From: Bog-532 sp963775825
Lineage (GTDB): Bacteria > Actinomycetota > Actinomycetes > Streptosporangiales > Streptosporangiaceae
Direction: 5' to 3'
NCBI GenBank assembly: GCA_963775825.1
Contig: CAVZKY010000079.1
Span: 62,001 to 126,000, forward strand
DNA: 64,000 bases
In this document: piece by piece, positions 35,954-43,280 of the stretch
How positions within the stretch are numbered: position 1 is the stretch's first letter
How the letters are laid out: every line of letters starts with the position of its first letter
Made by a program: the position numbers and the translations under genes
Notes under the pieces: model-generated
Told to the model about the DNA's origin: nothing
Databases searched by the model: none
The model's input: only the letters and a program-made list of their open reading frames with translations

Positions 35954-37063
35954 TCAGGAGGCAGCGGACCAGGTCAGGGTGAAGCGGTCCAGGGTGTAGC
36001 CGAAGGCATTGACGGTGGGCTGGATGAAGTTGTTGCGGATCATCTGCGCCGCTTCCGATTCGGCCGCGCCGACGAGCGGGCCGCTCACCGCGGGCACCTG
36101 AGTGACCCGGTAGAAGGCAAGGCTCTGCGCCTCGCTGTACAGCACCGACTGGGCGAACTGCGGCCGGATCAGCGCCCCGCAGCCGAAGCCGGGGTACGTC
36201 CAGCTGTGCGCGGTACTCAGCGGCCGGCTGGCGGTGTTGTCGACGCTGACGTCGTGTGCGCTCCGCGGCAGCTGCGGCGGCGGCAACACCACCGAGATCG
36301 CGACCTGCCCCGGCCGGCCCGGCTCCGGCGCCGCGAGGACCTGCAGCCGGTAGTGGCCAGAGGCCTGGGTCCACCAGGAAGGCCCCGGATTGAGATCGAC
36401 CGTAGCGGAGGCGCGGCCGACGGCATAGAAGGTGCTCGAGTACCAGCAGGGCCAGGGGCCGATGTTCTTCGACACCTTGTGAGTGAAGACGAAGCTGAAG
36501 TTCTCCGTGCCCAGCGCCGGCTTGGAGATGCCCTCGATCTTCTGCAGAACCCAGGGGCCAAGCTGGGCGTTGGAGCTGGTACCGGCGCTGATCGTCTGCC
36601 ACGGCCAGGCCAGCCGGACCTGTGGCAGGTGCACGTTCAGCCCGAAGAAGTGCAGCGAGGCCGACAGCGCCATCAGCACCACCGAGGCGATCGCGCGGCG
36701 GAAGATCAGCGCCAGGATTGCCGCGGCGGCGGTCCACTTGACCCACCGCGGAATCCACCGCCGGCGCCGGCGGTACGGAGGACGCGGGCCGCCCGTCGCG
36801 CCCAGCGGCGGCCAGCCTCGCGGCTGGCCTGCGACCGGGCCCGGCCGGGGCTGCGGCGGTACGTCGGCCGGCGCCGCCGGGCCCCCGTCCCGCACCGCCG
36901 CCGGGCCCCCGTCCCGCACCGCCGCCGGGTTCAGCGGGGCCCAGCCGCGGGCCGTATCTGCTCCGGCCCACGCCGCGGCATCTGGATCAGCCCAGGCCGG
37001 CTCCGCGGCGGCCAGCCTGCGTGAGCCGAATGAGCCCAGCAGGAGGATGAGCAGACGGACCAT
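35954..37063 (-). CDS. Single-pass membrane protein with large outer domain, cell-wall locus
   Basis: 369 residues. A hydrophobic start (MVRLLILLLGSFGSRRLAAA) is followed by a Pro/Gly/Asp-rich stretch with a near-repeated AAVRDGGP unit, then a basic patch and a helix around residues 110-145 (WVKWTAAAAILALIFRRAIA). The last 220 residues form an outer beta-rich domain with TENFSFVFTHKVSKNIGPWP and YRLQVLAAPEPGRPGQVAIS. No family is recognised; the plan of cytoplasmic tail, helix and outer domain resembles VirB8/TcpC-like scaffold proteins in outline only. ATG 37063 follows AGGGGAACCCG. It is 33 bases downstream of the glucosaminidase gene, same strand, likely one operon. Confidence 0.62.
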   Translation of the reverse strand: MVRLLILLLGSFGSRRLAAAEPAWADPDAAAWAGADTARGWAPLNPAAVRDGGPAAVRDGGPAAPADVPPQPRPGPVAGQPRGWPPLGATGGPRPPYRRRRRWIPRWVKWTAAAAILALIFRRAIASVVLMALSASLHFFGLNVHLPQVRLAWPWQTISAGTSSNAQLGPWVLQKIEGISKPALGTENFSFVFTHKVSKNIGPWPCWYSSTFYAVGRASATVDLNPGPSWWTQASGHYRLQVLAAPEPGRPGQVAISVVLPPPQLPRSAHDVSVDNTASRPLSTAHSWTYPGFGCGALIRPQFAQSVLYSEAQSLAFYRVTQVPAVSGPLVGAAESEAAQMIRNNFIQPTVNAFGYTLDRFTLTWSAAS

Positions 37064-37096
37064 CGGGTTCCCCTGTTCTGCGCTTGGTGGTGGCAG

Positions 37097-39310
37097 CTAG
37101 GCGGTGGCCGGGTAGTCGAGGCTGAGGACGACGGGCACCGCGCCGAATGGGCGGCGGAATTTGCCGCCCGGCTTGTCCGGGGCGTGCGGTTCGGCGATCC
37201 TGGGCCAGCGCATGTTCGTGTGCTGGTCGGTGAGGCCCTGCACGGAGTACGGGAATTCCATGGCCGAGGTGTTGTGCAGCTTCAGCAGGCCGCCCCAGCG
37301 AAAGCCCGCGAACACATTGGCCAGCTCCAGGACGGACAGCTCCACCGGCACGGTGAGGTCGATGTGATAGACGGTGTCGGCCACCGCGACCAGGTCGTGC
37401 GCGCACTGCGTCAGGGCCTCGGACTTGGTCCGGAACACGGTGCCGTCCGGGTTGATGGTGCCGAGCTTTTCGCCCTGTACCGGCGAGTAGCGCGGGTTGG
37501 CCTCGCACTGCATCCAGTCGCAGGCGGCCAGCAGCTTCCAGGAGATCCCGCAGTTGCCGGCCACGTCCCGGTAGATGAGCTCGGCGCGGGCGAGTGGCCT
37601 GCGGGCTGTGGCCAGGAAGGTGCTCTTCACCGCCGCGGGCATCTGAGGCTGGTAGCGCGGCGCCGCCTGCCGCGTCCTGGCTGCCGCCTTCTTCTTGCGC
37701 GTCTTCTTCGGTGCGATGGCACTGCCCGCCGGTGCCATGGGGGGTAGTGCATCAGCGGCCCCGGGCCGGGCGGCCACCGACCGGGCCGCCGAGGTGGCTG
37801 GCGGCCCGGCCGTTCCGGCGGCCTGCGCGGGCCGGACGACGGCCGCGAGCTCGGCGATCACGCGGGTATCGGACGGCGAGCGCATCCGGGCCGAGGTGTG
37901 AGCTGTCGCCGGTCCCGTACTGGACGGTCCGGCTGGAATGCCGGGGATCTCGGCTCCATTCTGCCTTGCGGCGGGTGAGGCGGCCGGTGACGGGGTGGCC
38001 GACGGGGCCGACGCAGCCGGTGGGGTGGCGAAGGGATGGGGCACCCCAGCCGACGGCGAACCGGTACCGGTCGGCGCCGCCGGTGCCCGGCTGCCGGATG
38101 AGCTGCGGGCGGCTGACCCAGAACCGGGTGTGGGGGCCGGGGTGGCGGCCTCGGGCTGCCCCGTCGGCGTGGCTACCGCCGCGGACGCCGGCGGGGTCCG
38201 GCGCGGGCTGGCCACCGCGGGAGCCGCTGCGCTGCCCTGCGGCTTGGGTGCTGGCCCGCTGGCCGGGCTCTGCGCGGGGACCGCCGGTCCCGGAGTCGCG
38301 GCGGCCTGGGATGCCGCCGCGTGCCGGGGCATGGTCTGCGAGGTGGGGGCGTAAGGGGCCGCCGTCTGGGGCGAGACGGTCCGGGTCGCCGGCACCGGGG
38401 TCGGGGCCGGCGTGCGGACTGACTTCGGCGTGGCGGTCGCCGTCGGTTTCGCGGTAGGCGCGAGCACCTGCCGGCTGGCTGCGCGGGACGACCTGACCGT
38501 GCTGGGCGGCGTGGCCGGCGGCGACGGGGTTGCCGCGGCGTGGGCCGGCTGCGGCGCCGCGACGAGTCCGGGGATCTCGGCCTGGCCGGCCGAGCCGGAT
38601 GCGGTCTGCGGTGCGGTGGCCTGCGCGGCGGATGCCGGGGCCGGGTGGGCGGCTGCCCGGGCCTGCGCGGTGGCGGATTGGGTATCGGGGTCGAACCGGT
38701 ACAGATTGTAGCGGCGCATGAGGCCAACCAGCGTGTTGCCGTAATTCGGGTCGGTGGCGTAGACCCCGGTGAGGGCCTGGGCGAAGCTGTTGGGTGCTTG
38801 CCGGTTGGCCATCGCCGCGCCGTAGTAGCCGCTTGTCGCGAGGAGGCTGGCGTGGTCGGCGATGCTCTCGGCCACGTTGTTGTACATCCGGAACTGAGCC
38901 GTGATGGTCACCCACTGTCCGTTCTCGAACTCCTGCGTGGGCAGCGAAACCGAGCCCGCCGGGCCGGTCCCCTTGATGCCGAACAGGTTGTTGTCCTGGG
39001 CGGCCAGGCTGCTCTGGCCCCAGGCCGATTCATCGATGGCCTGAGCGATGGTGACGGCGGCCGGGACGCCGTAGGTGTTTTGGGCCGCGATCGCGCCCGG
39101 CGCGAGGTCGTTAATGAACGCCTGCTGGGCGGCAGTGCCGGTCGCGGACGCTGCAGCGGCCGCCGGCTGGCTCCGCTGGTAACGGGACGACGCCGGCTTC
39201 ACGGTGCTGGCTGCCACCGTACCGCCGGGCATCCCTGGGATGACCGGGCCCGACGTCACCGACGTCACCGACGTCATCGTCTGGCCGGCTCCGCGCTTGC
39301 CGCCCGCCAC
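37097..39310 (-). CDS. Glucosaminidase-domain peptidoglycan hydrolase, 3' part of a CHAP-glucosaminidase gene
   Basis: 737 residues. FlgJ-type glucosaminidase domain (about 60-210): TIAQAIDESAWGQSSLAAQD with catalytic Glu, then NNLFGIKGTGPAG and FRMYNNVAESIADHASLLAT. A 330-residue Ala/Pro/Thr linker holds EIPGLVAAP and EIPGIPAG motifs and a Lys/Arg cluster near residue 550. A C-terminal domain of about 170 residues (ISWKLLAACDWMQCEANPRY, FAGFRWGGLLKLHNTSAMEF) has no family I know. No signal peptide precedes the enzyme domain, and the frame stays open upstream with linker-like sequence. The gene is probably the continuation of the 39274-40398 frame, split by one missing base near 39350-39385. 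Confidence 0.75.
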   Translation of the reverse strand: MAGGKRGAGQTMTSVTSVTSGPVIPGMPGGTVAASTVKPASSRYQRSQPAAAAASATGTAAQQAFINDLAPGAIAAQNTYGVPAAVTIAQAIDESAWGQSSLAAQDNNLFGIKGTGPAGSVSLPTQEFENGQWVTITAQFRMYNNVAESIADHASLLATSGYYGAAMANRQAPNSFAQALTGVYATDPNYGNTLVGLMRRYNLYRFDPDTQSATAQARAAAHPAPASAAQATAPQTASGSAGQAEIPGLVAAPQPAHAAATPSPPATPPSTVRSSRAASRQVLAPTAKPTATATPKSVRTPAPTPVPATRTVSPQTAAPYAPTSQTMPRHAAASQAAATPGPAVPAQSPASGPAPKPQGSAAAPAVASPRRTPPASAAVATPTGQPEAATPAPTPGSGSAARSSSGSRAPAAPTGTGSPSAGVPHPFATPPAASAPSATPSPAASPAARQNGAEIPGIPAGPSSTGPATAHTSARMRSPSDTRVIAELAAVVRPAQAAGTAGPPATSAARSVAARPGAADALPPMAPAGSAIAPKKTRKKKAAARTRQAAPRYQPQMPAAVKSTFLATARRPLARAELIYRDVAGNCGISWKLLAACDWMQCEANPRYSPVQGEKLGTINPDGTVFRTKSEALTQCAHDLVAVADTVYHIDLTVPVELSVLELANVFAGFRWGGLLKLHNTSAMEFPYSVQGLTDQHTNMRWPRIAEPHAPDKPGGKFRRPFGAVPVVLSLDYPATA

Positions 39311-40398
39311 CGTCGTCCCGGCCGCCGCTCCGCGGCTGGACCCGGCGGCCGGCCGGCCTCGGCCGAGGCTGCCGCGCGCTGCGGGGCACCCTGGCCGGCG
39401 GCGGAGCCTGCAGCCGCGGTTTGCGGGACGCCCGGAATAGCCGGGCGGTCGGCGGTCAGCGTGGCGGTCACGGCCGGTGCCGTGGCCCCGGCCGAGGCCG
39501 CCGCCGGCGTGGTGCCGGGGATGTCGGCGACTGCCGCAGCTGACTGCGCGGTCGTCCGCTGACCCGATCCCGCACCCGCAGCCGGCCGGGTCCGGGCCGC
39601 GGTCCCCACGTCCGAGGTACCCGCCACCGGCGTGCTGGATCGCGCGGATGACGCGCCCTGGTCGGCTGAACCCGCGGCCGCCGGAAGGCTGCCGTTGCTG
39701 ACAAAGCCGGCAATTCCGTCGTCCGCCAGTGAGCCGCTGTACTGATGGGCGTTGACGGAGAAATTCGGCAGCGAGTCGCCGCCAATGGCGGACAGGACGC
39801 CTTCCGAGTACTTCGTGACCACTTCCACGTGGCCGTCAAACAGGATCCAGTCGCCAGGCAGCGGCTGATAGCCGTCGCCCAGCGGATGCCAGCGCTGATG
39901 TGCCTGCGCGTCCTGCAGGAGGGAAGCGATGCTGGGCGAGCCGGGGTTGGTGTCCACCCGGACGTCGGCCCAGTCGTGCAGTGGCCAGGGGTAGCTTGAT
40001 CCGCCCGTCACCCAGCTATTCCGGCCGACGATCTGGGCCCCCAGCTCAAGGGTCATGCTGGCGAAGGCGGCGCAGGACTCGCCGTGGTCAGTACCGTCTG
40101 TGCTGTCCTGCTGCCAGATCAGCGCTTCCATCTCGGCCGGTGTCTTGGACTCGGCCAGCCGCAGGTAGTACGTGGCGACGCTGACGATCGCCGAGCGCAC
40201 GGCCGAGTCGTCCGCCTGCGCCGCCTGCGCCGGCCGGGCCGCCTGGTCGAGCGCCGTCAGCGTGACGGGGACGCTGGCCGGCGACGCGACCTGATCCGCG
40301 GTACCGGGGACGAAGGCGAAGCCTGTAATCGCCCCGCCGGCGCCGAGGCTGACGAGCGCCGTCGCCTGCTGCCACCACGGCTTACGAGGGGAATTCAC
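39274..40398 (-). CDS. CHAP-type amidase/endopeptidase domain protein, 5' part of the CHAP-glucosaminidase gene
   Basis: GTG 40398 follows AAGGTGACTCT and gives an N-terminal signal-anchor (ATALVSLGAGGAITGFAFVP). The enzyme domain spans about residues 65-235: Cys in DHGESCAAFASMTLELGA and His in PGDWILFDGHVEVVTKYSEG match the Cys-His pair of CHAP/NlpC-type peptidoglycan hydrolases. A linker with DIPGTTPAAASAG and AIPGVPQTAAAG follows. After about residue 350 the frame becomes Arg-rich (RRPGRRWRAASAEPARR) and stops, while the other frame there reads normal linker (GSSRGAAAGTTVAGGKRGAG) into the glucosaminidase. A two-enzyme exported protein of about 1100 residues is the likely original. Confidence 0.72.
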   Translation of the reverse strand: MNSPRKPWWQQATALVSLGAGGAITGFAFVPGTADQVASPASVPVTLTALDQAARPAQAAQADDSAVRSAIVSVATYYLRLAESKTPAEMEALIWQQDSTDGTDHGESCAAFASMTLELGAQIVGRNSWVTGGSSYPWPLHDWADVRVDTNPGSPSIASLLQDAQAHQRWHPLGDGYQPLPGDWILFDGHVEVVTKYSEGVLSAIGGDSLPNFSVNAHQYSGSLADDGIAGFVSNGSLPAAAGSADQGASSARSSTPVAGTSDVGTAARTRPAAGAGSGQRTTAQSAAAVADIPGTTPAAASAGATAPAVTATLTADRPAIPGVPQTAAAGSAAGQGAPQRAAASAEAGRPPGPAAERRPGRRWRAASAEPARR

Positions 40399-40473
40399 AG
40401 AGTCACCTTCTTCCACGGTTCAGTTGGCCGGGCTGAGCGCCCGGAGCCGTGCCAAGGGGCCACGGACGGAGGC

Positions 40474-41538
40474 TCAGCAGATCGGCGGTCTCAAAGATTG
40501 GTCTGGGACAGGGTTCTTGAGGATGGCCTGCACCTGCGGGTTACCCGGACTTCCCGCGTTCCCGAAGAGGATCGCCGCGTCCTGGGCGTCCTGGGCCGTC
40601 GCGCCGACCGCCCACTTCTGGTAGACGTCGGCGACCAGCGCGGCCTGCTGGGCAGCCGTCGTCACCGGGGCGCGGCACACGCTGGGGAATCCCGGCTCTG
40701 AGGTCACGGCCGCCGAACCCGTGTAGCGGATGCAGTTCGCCGGATTGCTCTCCAGGCCCGGCTGGACGGACGGATCGCCGTTGGCGCCGATGGTGGACGC
40801 GCCACCGATGATGTTGTTGATCGCCCGGGCTGCGACCTCCAGGCTGTCGATGGGGTTGAGGGCGTTGTAGGGGTGGTGCAGGTTCAGCGACCAGGCGACC
40901 TCCGCGCCCTGGGCCGGGGCGATCGGCTCGAGCCCCATCCGGCCGCTTTTCGTGTCGCTGAACTGCGGATTGCCGGAACTGGCCAGCAGCGCGAAGACCC
41001 ACAGGATCTGCTGCGTGCCCTTGGCGCAGGCGAAGTTGATCTGGCCTGGCTCGGACGTGACATCGGGGTTCTGGCAGGCGGTGGTGATCTCGGCCTGCAT
41101 GGCGGGGACGCTGGCCGGCCACGACGCGCCCCCGGTGAGCAGCACCGTCACCAGCCCGACGGCCAGTGCCAGCAGCGCGGCGCTGAGCGCCGCTATGACC
41201 TTACGGCGCCGGAAGAAGCCCGGCCGGTAGGCGCTGCCCCGGCCGCGGTTGATGAGCACCGATGCGCGGTCCTCACCGGCTGGCGGCACCGCACCGGCAG
41301 CCCGGCCCAGGAACGCGCCGGCATCACCCGCACTGCGGTCATGTCCGCCGGCGACCCTGGAGTGGCCCGGGATGGCGCGCTCGGGCACCGCGTAGAAACC
41401 GGCGGCGCGGCCCGGTTCGGGGAGGCGGCCCAGATCGCCCAGCACGCCCTGAGCGGGCTCGTCGAATAGGGGCTGCACCGCGTCCCGGGCCAGCACGGAC
41501 TCGGCGAGCCTGCGTTCGATATCCTTCAAGGTCCTCAT
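40474..41538 (-). CDS. Membrane protein with outer domain resembling a degenerate lytic transglycosylase
   Basis: 354 residues. A 110-residue cytoplasmic part (including ERAIPGHSRVAGG) is followed by a helix at about 113-136 (VIAALSAALLALAVGLVTVL) and a 218-residue outer domain with five cysteines. Within it, ILWVFALLASSGNPQFSDTK then SGRMGLEPIAPAQGAEVAWS and NPIDSLEVAARAINNIIGGA follow the SLT order of an E-S-G-x-x-P helix, G-L-M-Q-x-x-P-x-T-A and a D-P-x-x-N-I-x-x-G helix. The catalytic Glu position reads Ala/Ser, so it should not cleave glycan. It is the first long gene of the cell-wall locus and overlaps a 62-codon frame by ATGA. The SLT reading is my inference. Confidence 0.6.
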   Translation of the reverse strand: MRTLKDIERRLAESVLARDAVQPLFDEPAQGVLGDLGRLPEPGRAAGFYAVPERAIPGHSRVAGGHDRSAGDAGAFLGRAAGAVPPAGEDRASVLINRGRGSAYRPGFFRRRKVIAALSAALLALAVGLVTVLLTGGASWPASVPAMQAEITTACQNPDVTSEPGQINFACAKGTQQILWVFALLASSGNPQFSDTKSGRMGLEPIAPAQGAEVAWSLNLHHPYNALNPIDSLEVAARAINNIIGGASTIGANGDPSVQPGLESNPANCIRYTGSAAVTSEPGFPSVCRAPVTTAAQQAALVADVYQKWAVGATAQDAQDAAILFGNAGSPGNPQVQAILKNPVPDQSLRPPIC

Positions 41539-41723
41539 AGCAATCGCCTCGGGGGTGCGAGAGCCGGTGCGCCGGGAAGATGGCGGGTGCGGCCGGCGTC
41601 GGGGGAGCGGAGTCGGGTGGCTGAGGGCAGGAATATCCGGGGCGGATCGACGAATCGGGTCAGACCGGGGTGAGACGAGGCGTGCCGGGCGGAGTACGCT
41701 GGTTCGAACTTGATCGCGAACAC
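41535..41723 (-). CDS. Possible 62-residue leader ORF of the cell-wall locus
   Basis: GTG 41723 sits immediately behind CAGAGGAG. The frame (MFAIKFEPAYSARHASSHPG at the start, PGAPALAPPRRLL at the end) stops by ATGA overlap with the next gene's ATG 41538, which has no strong ribosome site itself. That arrangement suggests translational coupling. The protein is not hydrophobic and shows no family. It may be a coupling leader rather than a functional protein. Confidence 0.35.
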   Translation of the reverse strand: MFAIKFEPAYSARHASSHPGLTRFVDPPRIFLPSATRLRSPDAGRTRHLPGAPALAPPRRLL

Positions 41724-41769
41724 CTCCTCTGACCTCGGAATATCCTGGAACTTGGCTCCCTCATGCAGG

Positions 41770-41800
41770 ATATTAGAACACGTGTACGAACAGGCGTCAA
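41770..41800 (-). promoter_or_regulatory. Candidate promoter for the cell-wall locus
   Basis: On the minus strand TTGACG (41800-41795) and TAATAT (41775-41770) are separated by 19 bases and lie about 50 bases before the leader ORF. The spacer contains the 8-bp palindrome ACACGTGT. The region is AT-richer than its surroundings. Confidence 0.5.
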
Positions 41801-41873
41801 TCGGATTGTCATTGCCTCATGATATGCGAACACAGGTTCGATTACCGCCTGTTCCCGGCGGTCGCCATTACTG

Positions 41874-42002
41874 CTGATCGGGACGGAGAGCGAGATCGCC
41901 GACCAGCTCCGCGAGCAGAGGGTCCGGTTCGGTTTGAACCGCGTGACCGTGCACGAGCCGTGCCTGGCCGACCTGGCTTCGGTGATTGCGAAGCTCGGCT
42001 AG
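41874..42002 (+). pseudogene. C-terminal remnant of an F420-dependent LLM-class oxidoreductase
   Basis: The 42 codons LIGTESEIADQLREQRVRFG then LNRVTVHEPCLADLASVIAK to a stop match the usual last helices of luciferase-like monooxygenases (L-I-G-T-x-x-x-V-A-x-x-L and Y-x-T-V-H-E-P-x-x-x-x-x-A-P-V-I). Nothing upstream continues the family, so about 85 percent of the gene is gone. The rest of 41801-42011 contains no other gene. Confidence 0.6.
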
Positions 42003-42011
42003 CGCCTGGCG

Positions 42012-43280
42012 CTAGCTCTTGTCCAGCCGCGGAAACGTGACCTCGTTGAGGATCAGCCGGATCGCCGCGGCCACCGGGATCGCGACCAGGGCGCCCACGA
42101 TGCCCAGCAGCACGCCGCCGATCAGCACCGCCACCAGGCTGACCACAGCGGGCACCTCGACCGTCCGGCCCATGATGCGGGGCACGATCAGGTAGTCCTC
42201 GGCCAGCCGGTACGCGATGTAGAAGGCCAGCGTGGCGATGGCTACCGGCAGCGACACGGTCAGGGCGACCAGTGTCACGATGGCACCGCCGATGGTGGAG
42301 CCGATCACGGGGATGAGGTCGAGGATGGCAATCAGCAGCGCCAGCAGTACCGGGTACGGAATGCCGAATGCGATCATCCAGACGAACGTGCCGAGCCCCG
42401 CGATCACCGAGGTGATGAAGTTGCCGAGCACATAGCCGCCCACCTTGATGATGATCTGATCGGTGATCAGGATGACGCGCGGGCGGCGGGAGTGCGGCAC
42501 GAGCTTGTAGGCGAACAGCTTGATGGCCGGCAGCCCGGCCAGAAAGTACACGGTCAGCACGAGGACGGCGAGGATCTCGGAGAACGTGCTGAGCACGAGT
42601 ACGCCCGCCCCCAGGACGCCCCCGATCAGCGCGGAGCCCTTGCTGCTCAGCAGGCTGGTGAGCTTGCTCTGGAGCTGGTACTTCTGGTTGAGCTTGCCCA
42701 GCTCCGAGTTGTGGTCCTGAAGCTGGTGCAGGTAGGTGGGGACCTCCTTGGCCAGGGCCGTGGTCTGGGCGGTGAGCGGCGGGATGGCGGTGGCCAGGAA
42801 GATCCCGATCACCCCGACCAGGGCGATAAGGACCATGACGACCGCCGCCCAGCGCGGCCAGCCGCGGCGGGTTAGCCAGCTCACGACGGGATCCAGGCCA
42901 CAGGCAATGAACAGGGCGAGCCCGATGATGATCAGGATCGACCTGGACCGGATCAGCAGTTCGACGAGACCGAAAGTCACCGCGACGCCGGCCGCGCCCG
43001 TGAGGCCGATGTAGAACGGCGAGCGCCGGTTCATCGCCCGGCCCGGCTCGCCCATGCCGCCGGTCCGCTCGGCGACCTCGTTCGCGGCTTCGACCGCCTC
43101 CTGCACCCGGCTCTCGGCCTCATCGGTGGTGGTGCCCGGCCGGTTCGCCTCCCCGGCCGCGGATTTACCGAGATCCGCGGCGTCCTGCCTGGCAGCTTCT
43201 GTATCGGTGGGTGGCGCGTCATTGACCCGCGCGTCAGCCACCCGGGTGTCGCTAGCGCGCCCGGGCCCATCCGCGCTCAC
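42012..43280 (-). CDS. AI-2E family transporter (PerM-like)
   Basis: 422 residues. A charged Ala/Glu/Asp-rich cytoplasmic N-terminus of about 85 residues precedes eight hydrophobic helices. The family signatures LFIACGLDPVVSWLTRRGWP (early loop) and PYPVLLALLIAILDLIPVIG with STIGGAIVTLVALT (late helices) are clear. The family exports small molecules or acts in ion antiport; the AI-2 name comes from one member and should not be taken as substrate. Its start overlaps the next gene's stop by four bases (43277-43280), so the two are coupled. Confidence 0.9.
   Translation of the reverse strand: MSADGPGRASDTRVADARVNDAPPTDTEAARQDAADLGKSAAGEANRPGTTTDEAESRVQEAVEAANEVAERTGGMGEPGRAMNRRSPFYIGLTGAAGVAVTFGLVELLIRSRSILIIIGLALFIACGLDPVVSWLTRRGWPRWAAVVMVLIALVGVIGIFLATAIPPLTAQTTALAKEVPTYLHQLQDHNSELGKLNQKYQLQSKLTSLLSSKGSALIGGVLGAGVLVLSTFSEILAVLVLTVYFLAGLPAIKLFAYKLVPHSRRPRVILITDQIIIKVGGYVLGNFITSVIAGLGTFVWMIAFGIPYPVLLALLIAILDLIPVIGSTIGGAIVTLVALTVSLPVAIATLAFYIAYRLAEDYLIVPRIMGRTVEVPAVVSLVAVLIGGVLLGIVGALVAIPVAAAIRLILNEVTFPRLDKS

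Noticed and set aside
38540..39562. Long plus-strand frame over the glucosaminidase gene
   Set aside because: Antisense shadow caused by the Ala/Pro-rich linker; no domain.
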